From Fimbriimonadaceae bacterium (GTDB taxonomy: Bacteria; Armatimonadota; UBA10988): 64,000 nucleotides of DNA. The stretch lies in NCBI GenBank assembly GCA_020850355.1, contig JADZEX010000020.1, positions 1 to 64,000 on the forward strand. Reading direction: 5' to 3'. Position numbers and translations under genes: made by a program. The notes beneath the pieces were generated by a model that had not been told where the DNA came from, did not search any database, and saw only the letters and a program-made list of their open reading frames with translations. Of the stretch, positions 1-7,579 are shown piece after piece (positions within the stretch are counted from its first letter, which is position 1; each line of letters begins with the position of its first letter).

Positions 1-144
1 ATCGGCGAACGCCTTCGCGTCGGCCACCGCGCACTTCAGCGGCGTGATGTTGGTATCGTCGTAGCTCTCGACCCCCGCCGCGACCACAAAGGTCTCGGCG
101 GCGGCGAGGGAGACGGTCAGCAGCAGACCAAGCAGCCAACGCAT
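1..144 (-). CDS. Caspase-like (peptidase C14) secreted protein, N-terminal fragment
   Basis: Only the first 48 codons lie in the window; the gene runs off the left edge. The ATG at 144 follows a purine-rich stretch (GGAAAGGGG). The protein opens with a signal peptide (MRWLLGLLLTVSLAAA) and continues with a hydrophobic strand (TFVVAAGVESYDD) followed by PLKCAVADAKAFAD. This matches the first strand and first helix of the p20 caspase fold, where a 'VVG/AAG..Y.....L..A..DA..' pattern is usual. The catalytic His and Cys would lie outside the window, so activity cannot be judged. Family assignment rests on about 30 residues and is therefore tentative; a secreted metacaspase-like protease is the best reading. 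Confidence 0.55.
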   Translation of the reverse strand, partial: MRWLLGLLLTVSLAAAETFVVAAGVESYDDTNITPLKCAVADAKAFAD

Positions 145-320
145 CGGACAGCCCCTTTCCGATGAGTCCCCGAACGCCGCCGATGGTACCCACATTCCGG
201 GCGGCGCCGCATGGTCTGGTCAGGTCGCTGCGGAGGCGCTGTGGCCCCGCGTGCCAGTATACCGGCAGGGCGGGTTGCTCGGGCGCCGAACGTCGCCCGC
301 GAGCGTCGGTTGGCCGATGT

Positions 321-352
321 GCCGCAGCGCCCTGACCGGAGGGGCTCGGCGC
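321..352 (+). repeat. REP-like palindromic repeat, copy 1
   Basis: This 32-base unit is repeated exactly at 382-413. It contains an imperfect hairpin: GCCG at the start pairs with CGGC near the end, AGC pairs with GCT, and CCC pairs with GGG around a TGACCGGA loop. The size, GC-rich imperfect stem and intergenic position resemble bacterial REP elements. No RAYT-type transposase is present in the window. Confidence 0.6.
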
Positions 353-381
353 GGCGACCCTGACCCGGCGGCCGACTTGTC

Positions 382-413
382 GCCGCAGCGCCCTGACCGG
401 AGGGGCTCGGCGC
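382..413 (+). repeat. REP-like palindromic repeat, copy 2
   Basis: This is an identical 32-base copy of the 321-352 unit, in the same orientation, with start points 61 bases apart. The bases between the copies are unrelated to the unit, so this is a pair of separate insertions or a duplication of unit plus spacer, not a tandem array. Confidence 0.6.
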
Positions 414-708
414 CAACCGCTGACATTCCTGTTCGTGCGGGTCCAGGCGGCAGGCATCGAGGCCATTGCCCAGCAGAACCAATCTGGCCGCCTTCGGGTC
501 GTAAGGGCCTCGGCGGTGCGGTCGACAAGTGTCGTCGAGGTGGAATGACACGACCACGACCCCGTACCTCGGTCTGATCCACTCAGCATCCTCTGACGCA
601 TCTGCCGGGCCGCGGTAAGCAGGATGTTAACAGGATGGCAGCCCCGTGGGGCGAACTGTGGTGTCAGAACCAGGTATACTACGGACTGGGAATGGCGAGG
701 AGGCCGCC

Positions 709-1335
709 ATGGCCGAGCTACTCAAGCCGTGCAACCGGCCCAAAGCTGAAGTAGAGCGTCTTGCGGCATCCATCCGCGAGCGGATCGAGGCCAAGCTAGG
801 CTTCAAGGACGGCGACGATCTGCGGTCGGTGGTCCATCGACTGGGTGGCACCATCGAGTACCGTTCGGCGATGGATTGGGACGCAGACGACGGTTCGATC
901 GAGGTACGGGGGCGGAATGACTTCGTGATCAGGCTGCCCCAGGAGACAACTGTCACCAGGGACCGGTTCACCATAGCACACGAGCTTGGCCACTACTTCC
1001 TTCATGCTAACCAGGGGGAGCGCACGGGCAAGGCCGCCCGTTCAGGCATGGACGAGCGGGTCGAGTGGGAAGCCAATTGGTTTGCTGGCGAGCTTCTGAT
1101 GCCTCGGGCCGCTTACGCGGAGGCTTACAAGGAGCACGGTGGCGACCTCAAGCCAGTCGCCGCGCGCTTCGGCGTTTCGGTAGATGCTGCTCGTGTGCGT
1201 AGGGATGTGCTGGGCCTTGACTGCGGAGCCGCAGGCGCAGGCGAAAGAGGCGTCGCTGCCCGCCGACTTGCGGTGGAACCTGCGACTGTTGATGAGCGTG
1301 GACTTGGTCGGCTCGACGGCGCTCAAACAGCGTAG
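709..1335 (+). CDS. ImmA/IrrE family metallo-endopeptidase
   Basis: This 208-residue protein carries the zinc-peptidase signature HELGH at residues 91-95 (in TIAHELGHYFLH). A downstream glutamate lies in EWEANWFAGELLMP (about residue 121), the third metal ligand typical of the family. Such enzymes usually cleave a repressor or anti-toxin-like partner and are common in mobile elements and stress switches. The ATG at 709 is preferred because AGGAGG (698-703) sits five bases upstream; an in-frame ATG at 646 has no such site. The peptidase fold ends near DVLGL (about residue 187). The remaining tail is low-complexity and overlaps the next gene by about 150 bases in another frame. No XRE-type repressor, the usual partner, is adjacent. 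Partner and substrate are unknown. Confidence 0.85.
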   Translation: MAELLKPCNRPKAEVERLAASIRERIEAKLGFKDGDDLRSVVHRLGGTIEYRSAMDWDADDGSIEVRGRNDFVIRLPQETTVTRDRFTIAHELGHYFLHANQGERTGKAARSGMDERVEWEANWFAGELLMPRAAYAEAYKEHGGDLKPVAARFGVSVDAARVRRDVLGLDCGAAGAGERGVAARRLAVEPATVDERGLGRLDGAQTA

Positions 1336-2323
1336 CGCGATGGCGGCTGGCGATCTGGAGCCGTGGCTTCCGTGGTTCCAGGGCTTCTACGAGGCATTGC
1401 TGCCATTCCTGCACGCCCAGTACGACCAGTTGCCGGAACCCTTGCGCAAGGATGCCGCCCAGCTACCGGTGCTGTGGAAGTACAACGGCGACGAGATCCT
1501 GTTGCGCACGTCGCTGGCGAACCACCGTGAGGCACTGACGCACGTCGTGGCGCTCAAGCAAGCGGTATGCACGTGGCGAACGCAGTGGGCGGAGGGTCTC
1601 TCGACAGACACTGTCCCCGAGGACCTGCGGAAGCGCCGGTTCCCGCTGGACGTGAAGGCCACGGCTTGGCTCGCCGGATTCCCAGTCAGCAATGCCGTGG
1701 TAGGTGACGACCCTGAGAACCCCGCCGATCTCATCGGCCCGCAAGTGGACCTGGGATTCAGGCTCGCCAAGATGGCATCACGAACCCATCTTGTGATGGA
1801 TGCCGGGCTGGCTTACATGGTCGCGGAGGCGATGGGGGGAACCAACGGCCTCACCGCGTGCTGCTTTCGCTATCTCAAGCGGCATGAGTTCAAAGGCATC
1901 CTTGAAGGGCTCCCCTATCCGGTCCTGGCGATCCACGCCGAGCATGAACTCGTAAATGCTGAGGAGGCCCTTGGGCAGGCAGAAGCGCCGCAGGCCACAG
2001 CGCTGCCGCCAGACAAGGTGATCGCGTTCTGCGAGCACTTCCACAAGGACACCCTTGGCGTGGTGCGGCCGTTCATCTTCAGCGATCCTGGCATCAAGTT
2101 CGCGATCCAGCCCAAGTGCCACGAGGCGCTCGAAGCCAGGAGGCAACGGCTCATCGATCTGCGGACCAAGCAAGGCTACGTGCCGCCGCAAGCCCAGGAC
2201 AATCCACCAGAGGGCGAGTCGCCACAGGAAGTGACCGATGACGTGGAGGTTCTGGCCGAGGGGACCGTGGTACCGACGGTAGCGGAACGCGCTGCCACGC
2301 CTCCATTGTCTGAGGAGCGATAG
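1184..2323 (+). CDS. Class III nucleotide cyclase domain protein
   Basis: The N-terminal half has the two metal-binding aspartates of class III cyclases: D40 in SVDLVGST and D103 in KYNGDEIL. A helix segment (GPQVDLGFRLAKMASR) sits where the substrate-orienting region normally lies. The C-terminal half (about 240-379) is not recognised and ends in an acidic, Pro-rich tail. There is no membrane segment and no attached sensor, so it is a soluble stand-alone cyclase, as in Pycsar-type anti-phage signalling, but no cyclic-nucleotide-binding effector is visible beside it. It overlaps the end of the ImmA/IrrE gene, so the two are probably translated together. The start is uncertain: ATG 1184, ATG 1205 and TTG 1217 are in frame, and residues before about 25 look non-native. 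The product nucleotide cannot be told from sequence. Confidence 0.65.
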   Translation: MLLVCVGMCWALTAEPQAQAKEASLPADLRWNLRLLMSVDLVGSTALKQRSAMAAGDLEPWLPWFQGFYEALLPFLHAQYDQLPEPLRKDAAQLPVLWKYNGDEILLRTSLANHREALTHVVALKQAVCTWRTQWAEGLSTDTVPEDLRKRRFPLDVKATAWLAGFPVSNAVVGDDPENPADLIGPQVDLGFRLAKMASRTHLVMDAGLAYMVAEAMGGTNGLTACCFRYLKRHEFKGILEGLPYPVLAIHAEHELVNAEEALGQAEAPQATALPPDKVIAFCEHFHKDTLGVVRPFIFSDPGIKFAIQPKCHEALEARRQRLIDLRTKQGYVPPQAQDNPPEGESPQEVTDDVEVLAEGTVVPTVAERAATPPLSEER

Positions 2324-2469
2324 GCGCGGTCCTTCCATCTTCGCCGCTACTCAGTTCCGGCGACTTGGCTGCGGCATCGCAGCAGGCTGACGAGGGGACT
2401 CGCGCGGAAGGCCTTGTCACACCTGAGCAAGCGTAATGGCACCACCGCAGCGTCGCCGCAGACGTCCGA

Positions 2470-3213
2470 CTACGCATCGGTCGTTCGGCCGTAAGCCGGA
2501 TCAGCAAGAGCTTGGTTGGCGTAGAGACTCGTCCCTTGCAGGTCTGGGTAGACGGTCGCCGCATTGATGCTCATTCGGTTGAGGGATCGAAGCGCGTCCG
2601 TCCGGTCGGTTTCGGGCACGGTTAGTTTGATGAGTACGGGCTCTGTCGCGCCCTTGAAGACCGCGCGCACCCACTCCTCAACAGTTCGTGGCCCCGGTCC
2701 CTTCAAGAAGGTGAAGAGACCGCCTTGTGCTACCAAGCGTGCATTGTCATCCGTGAGAGGATCGACAAACTCCATGGATCCGACTCCCGCAGGAACGGTT
2801 GCCGTCTCCACGCTCTGCTGATTCAGCGCCCATACCGCCCGCCGGTAGTCCTTCGGAGGCTGCGACTCCTGGTCTACGGAGTAGGCGAAGAACGCCGCAA
2901 TGAATGGCGATGAGGTCCAATCCAACAGGGGAGTCCAGAGGCCATAGTGCTGGCCCAGCGCCCACCACTCCGCGTCGTTCTCAATCGGACGGGCATATGG
3001 CCCACGTCGCCCACGCGCGGCCCGCTGGAAGCGCTGGAGGTGCTGCGCCATCTTGGTCTGCCGCTCATCATCCGAGGCATCTCGGAGACGACGATCAAGG
3101 GTCGATTCCAGGGGCCATTCCTGGCGGCGGTGGCCTCGGAAGACATAAGCCGCCGTGTCCTCCACCCTGTTGATCACCGTGTCGTAGTACCAGTTCCATC
3201 GCGAGATCGACAT
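2470..3213 (-). CDS. FRG domain-containing protein
   Basis: This protein of about 247 residues carries the FRG-family hallmarks: the name-giving motif in AAYVFRGH near the N terminus, the following EWPLESTLDR, and WALGQHYGLWTPLLDWTSSP with FIAAFFA. The FRG domain has no firmly known activity. It is frequent in prophages and defence-like islands, and some members sit with toxins. The ATG at 3213 gives a domain that begins almost at the first residue. The true start may be upstream: a frame beginning at ATG 3296, overlapping a stop as ATGA, reads naturally for 15 codons but is one frame off, suggesting a 5' frameshift. The gene converges on the cyclase with a 146-base gap in which I see nothing definite. 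Confidence 0.75.
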   Translation of the reverse strand: MSISRWNWYYDTVINRVEDTAAYVFRGHRRQEWPLESTLDRRLRDASDDERQTKMAQHLQRFQRAARGRRGPYARPIENDAEWWALGQHYGLWTPLLDWTSSPFIAAFFAYSVDQESQPPKDYRRAVWALNQQSVETATVPAGVGSMEFVDPLTDDNARLVAQGGLFTFLKGPGPRTVEEWVRAVFKGATEPVLIKLTVPETDRTDALRSLNRMSINAATVYPDLQGTSLYANQALADPAYGRTTDA

Positions 3214-3292
3214 CTCCAGTACACCATCGACTGGCTCCGCAGTGGTCTTACGTGCTCGTACTTGGTTGCCCACAGGGTGTCCCCCGACGGCG

Positions 3293-3550
3293 TCATCCGG
3301 CGCTCGCGGACCAGAACCGCTCCCACTCCTCCAACACCAACCGTCGCGTCCTGTATTCGCCGTATAGCTTCTCTTCCTTCTCCTTGAGAACACGGTAGGT
3401 TTCGCCGGGGAAGTCGAGGGCGGGTTTTGCTGGCAGGAGGTGGGGGCCGGAGCAGGTGGGGGCGAGGATGTAGCGGAGCAGCTAGCGGCTCATGTGGGAG
3501 CGCCGGGCGCCGAGGGCGTCCAACGCCGGCCGCCGGTCCCCAGGAACGGC
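3293..3550 (-). pseudogene. Decayed gene remnant downstream of nuoF
   Basis: Codons 3481-3293 read LLRYILAPTC, then PALDFPGETYRVLKEKEEKL and VLEEWERFW before a TGA. This is a charged helical composition unlike random antisense frames here. It has no in-frame Met, and the same frame continues upstream through an in-frame TAG (3484-3482) into ...ALDALGARRSHMSR. I read this as the 3' end of a gene broken by a nonsense mutation and a lost 5' part. The family is not recognised. Its stop overlaps an ATG (ATGA) leading toward the FRG gene, so the two probably formed an operon once. The region up to nuoF (3551-3627) shows nothing else. Confidence 0.4.
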
Positions 3551-3627
3551 AGCCGCCGGATGAGGGAGCGCAGGTGTGGCTGCTGGTTGGTGGCCTTCCG
3601 ATTCGCGTGGTAACCCGCTGGCGTCGC

Positions 3628-4903
<1,276 letters not shown>

Positions 4904-4911
<8 letters not shown>

Positions 4912-5398
4912 CGGCGCCCTCCTGGAGCAGCTCGTCGATCAGGGCGTCGACCTTGACGGTGGTTAGCTCTTCGTGAAAGCGGTAGCCGACTTGCAGCACA
5001 GGCGCCGAAGCGCACGATCCCAGGCACTCCTGCTCGCGGAGCGTGAAGCGTCCGTCGGGGGTCGTCTCACCGGGCTTGATACCGAGCCGCCGCTCCAGGT
5101 GGGCCAGGATGTCGTACCCGCCGAGCAGTTGGCAACTGACGCAAGTGCAGACGTCGATGATGTGCTTGCCGTGGGGGGCCTTCTCGAACATCGTGTAGAA
5201 AGTGGCCACCGCCGCAACGTGCACTGGCGCCAGGCGCAACAGCTCGGCGACCTCGCGGAGCACCTCGGGATTGAGGTGACCGGCATCATCTTGCGCCAGA
5301 TACAGCGCCGGCATCACGGCGGACTTCTGGCGGCCGGGCGGATACTGGCCGGCGGCCTCGCGAATGCTGGCGCGGGTGGCGTCGGAGAGCACAGGCAC
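4904..5398 (-). CDS. nuoE: NADH-quinone oxidoreductase subunit E
   Basis: This 164-residue thioredoxin-fold subunit holds the N1a [2Fe-2S] cluster of the complex I NADH module. The N-terminal helices include YPPGRQKSAVMPAL and HLNPEVLREVAELL, followed by VATFYTMF. The four cluster cysteines are in DVCTCVSC and ECLGSC. The gene starts nine bases after the nuoD stop and overlaps nuoF by 8 bases. It works together with NuoF to pass electrons from NADH into the peripheral arm. Confidence 0.97.
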
Positions 5399-5407
5399 GG
5401 CAGCCTC

Positions 5408-6622
5408 CTAGCGGTCGATCTCGCCGAGCACGATGTCGATGCTGCCGAGGCAGGCGACCAGGTCGGCGATCATGTGGCCCTTGGCGAGGTGCTCCAGGGC
5501 CTGCAGATTCACGAAGCTCGGCGGCCGCACATGGGCCCGCAGCGGCCTGGCGGTGCCGTCGCTGACGACGTAGAAGCCGATCTCGCCCTTCGCCGACTCG
5601 ACCGGCACATAGGCCTCACCGACCGGCGGCAGCAGCCCTTCGGTCCAAATCTTGAAGTGCCGGATTAGCGATTCCATGCTCCAGGAGAGCTCCTCCTTCG
5701 GCGGCGGCACGTAGTCGCGGTGGTCGGCGTTGACGGGGGCCTCGTCCGGCAGGGTCGCCAGCTTGGCGAGGGCCTGGGTGACGATCCGCGCCGACTGCCG
5801 CAGCTCGGCGACCCGGACCAGGTAGCGGTCGTAGACGTCGCCGTTGGTCCCGAGCGGGACCTCGAAATCGAACTGCTCGTACGAGCTGTAGGGGGTGGTT
5901 CGGCGCACGTCGTAGTTGACGCCGGAGGCGCGCAGGATCGGGCCGGTGAGGCACCAGTCGACCGCATCGTCGGCGGTGATCACCCCGACGCCCTGCGTCC
6001 GTCGCAAGAAGATCGGGTTGGTCGTCAGCAGCGCTTCGTAGTCGTCGACCCTCCGCGGGAAGTCGGCGATGAACTCCCGGACGCCCTGGATCCGCTTCCC
6101 GTCGCGGCTGTACCCCTCGTAGAACTCCCGCGGCAGATCCTGCCGCAGACCGCCCGGGCGGATGAAGGTGGTCATCAGCCGCACGCCGCTGGCCATTTCG
6201 AAGAGGTCGAGGATGGCCTCGCGCTCGCGCAGGCAGTACAGGAAGACGGTCGTCGCGCCGAGGTCCATGGCGTGGGTGCCCAGCCAGATCAGGTGCGACG
6301 AAATGCGCTGCAGTTCGACCAGCAAGACCCGCAACCACTGCCCCTTAGGTGGCGGAGCGAGGCCGCAGAGCTGCTCGATGCTGAGCACGTAGGCCAGGTT
6401 GTTCGAGAGCGGCGAGAGGTAATCCATGCGGTCGGTGACGGTGATGCCCTGGATGTAGCGCTGGTCTTCCAGCTCCTTTTCCATGCCGGTGTGGAGGTAC
6501 CCAACAACCGGCTTGACGGCCTGCACAACCTCGCCGTCGAGCTCGACGATCAGCCGTAGCACCCCGTGGGTGGAGGGGTGTTGCGGCCCCATGTTGACGG
6601 TGAGGGTCTCAGTTTGCCGCAT
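5408..6622 (-). CDS. nuoD: NADH-quinone oxidoreductase subunit D
   Basis: This 404-residue 49-kDa-type subunit lines the quinone site at the base of the complex I peripheral arm. Diagnostic segments are MGPQHPSTHGVLRL at the N terminus, GYLHTGMEKELEDQ, and a C-terminal segment with GEIGFYVVSDGTARPLR. It is a stand-alone NuoD, not fused to NuoC as in enterobacteria. The ATG at 6622 overlaps the nuoC stop by 14 bases. Confidence 0.97.
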   Translation of the reverse strand: MRQTETLTVNMGPQHPSTHGVLRLIVELDGEVVQAVKPVVGYLHTGMEKELEDQRYIQGITVTDRMDYLSPLSNNLAYVLSIEQLCGLAPPPKGQWLRVLLVELQRISSHLIWLGTHAMDLGATTVFLYCLREREAILDLFEMASGVRLMTTFIRPGGLRQDLPREFYEGYSRDGKRIQGVREFIADFPRRVDDYEALLTTNPIFLRRTQGVGVITADDAVDWCLTGPILRASGVNYDVRRTTPYSSYEQFDFEVPLGTNGDVYDRYLVRVAELRQSARIVTQALAKLATLPDEAPVNADHRDYVPPPKEELSWSMESLIRHFKIWTEGLLPPVGEAYVPVESAKGEIGFYVVSDGTARPLRAHVRPPSFVNLQALEHLAKGHMIADLVACLGSIDIVLGEIDR

Positions 6623-7130
6623 CGCTGAACCGCTTTCGATGGGGAATGTCGAAGGTCACCGGCTCGCTGCCGAGGCTGAAGTCGCGGCGGAGCGGATGGC
6701 CTTCGAAGCCGTCCGGGGTGAGGATGCGTTCGAGGTTCGGGTGTCCGCTGAAGGGGATCCCAAACATGTCGAAGACCTCGCGTTCGAGGTAGTTGGCGCC
6801 CTTCCAGAGGCCCGTCAGAGAGGGCACCGCGACGGCTTCGGCAACAGCGACTCGCAGCCGCAGGCGCGCCGCGGTGGCGAGGCTGAGCAGGTGATACACC
6901 ATGTCGAAACGCGGCTGCCGCGGCAGGCGGTCGACCGCCGTCAAGTCACTGAGGTGCCGGTAGGCCAGGTCCTCACTGTCCCGCAGGAACCGCACCACCG
7001 GCAGCAGCAGGTCCAGCGGCACCTCCAGCGTCAGGTTACCGGGCAGCGCCGCCGCCGGCTGGAGCTGCTCGCCGAAGGCGCCACGCAGCCGCTCCAGAGT
7101 GGCCGTCAAGGCCGGGGCCAGATCGTCCAT
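6609..7130 (-). CDS. nuoC: NADH-quinone oxidoreductase subunit C
   Basis: This 30-kDa-type subunit of about 173 residues belongs to the hydrophilic connecting module of complex I. Conserved features are DLTAVDRLPRQPRFDMVYHL, then FWNT-like TGLWKGANYLEREVFDMFGI, and the C-terminal HPNLERILTPDGFEGHPLRR. The ATG at 7130 overlaps the nuoA stop in a TGATG arrangement, so I prefer it to a GTG at 7142. nuoB, which normally lies between nuoA and nuoC, is absent, and the two genes abut directly. Confidence 0.95.
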   Translation of the reverse strand: MDDLAPALTATLERLRGAFGEQLQPAAALPGNLTLEVPLDLLLPVVRFLRDSEDLAYRHLSDLTAVDRLPRQPRFDMVYHLLSLATAARLRLRVAVAEAVAVPSLTGLWKGANYLEREVFDMFGIPFSGHPNLERILTPDGFEGHPLRRDFSLGSEPVTFDIPHRKRFSDAAN

Positions 7131-7486
7131 CAGAGCTCCCACTCAAAGGCGCCGCGCTTCCAGACGTAGAGGTAACCGACCAGCAAGATGGCCATGAAGA
7201 GCAGCATCTCGAGCAGCGCGAAGAGCCCCATCTGGCCGAACGCGGCGGCCCAGGGGTAGAAGAAGATCACCTCGACGTCGAACAGCAGGAAGAGCATCGC
7301 AGTGACGCCGAACTTGACGGAGACCGGGCCAATCGCCTCCTGCTCGGGAATGATGCCGCACTCGTAAGGGAGCAGCTTGCGCTCGGACGGCCGGCTGCGC
7401 CCAAGGAGGGCCGAGACCACCGGCAGCGCCCCGGCGAAGACCCCGGCGATCAGCAACATCATCACGAGGGGCGCGTACTCGCTCAA
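7130..7486 (-). CDS. nuoA: NADH-quinone oxidoreductase subunit A
   Basis: This 118-residue membrane protein has three hydrophobic helices (near the N terminus, and around VTAMLFLLFDVEVIFFYPWA and LEMLLFMAILLVGYLYVW). It also has the family motif YECGI (residues 41-45) followed by a conserved acidic FDVEVIF segment; NuoA helps form the quinone chamber. The start is a TTG at 7486 preceded five bases upstream by AGGAGG (within AGGAGGAGG). It is the first gene of the nuoACDEF operon, and a sigma-70-like promoter lies just upstream. Confidence 0.95.
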   Translation of the reverse strand: MSEYAPLVMMLLIAGVFAGALPVVSALLGRSRPSERKLLPYECGIIPEQEAIGPVSVKFGVTAMLFLLFDVEVIFFYPWAAAFGQMGLFALLEMLLFMAILLVGYLYVWKRGAFEWEL

Positions 7487-7521
7487 GGCTGCCTCCTCCT
7501 GGCCAAACCACCTGCCCGCCG

Positions 7522-7550
7522 ATGATACAACGCGCTCCGGCCAGGCACAA
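7522..7550 (-). promoter_or_regulatory. Putative sigma-70-type promoter of nuoACDEF
   Basis: On the minus strand, TTGTGC (7550-7545) and TATCAT (7527-7522) are separated by exactly 17 bases. The -10 box matches the consensus at five of six positions and the -35 at three. The box ends 35 bases before the nuoA TTG start, in an otherwise gene-free gap. The motif is short and was read by eye. Confidence 0.45.
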
Positions 7551-7579
7551 GGGAAGCGTGACCCGTCGTCACCAAGCTG

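Larger units (their letters stand above)
145..708. other. Gene-poor intergenic stretch with REP-like repeats
   Basis: About 560 bases separate the edge gene from the ImmA/IrrE gene. I found no convincing coding frame: open frames exist on both strands, but they read as arginine/proline-rich shadows across two palindromic repeats. A TATACT hexamer at 674-679 could be a -10 box for the ImmA/IrrE gene, but no good -35 partner is visible. The stretch looks like a low-constraint spacer bordering an accessory strip. Confidence 0.6.

Noticed and set aside
117-557. A possible gene on the minus strand across the REP-like repeats
   Set aside because: The frame is Arg/Pro-rich, passes through both repeat copies and has no ribosome site or recognisable domain.
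7130-7145. A hidden nuoB between nuoA and nuoC
   Set aside because: The two genes overlap directly (TGATG), leaving no room; no nuoB-like frame exists on either strand nearby.
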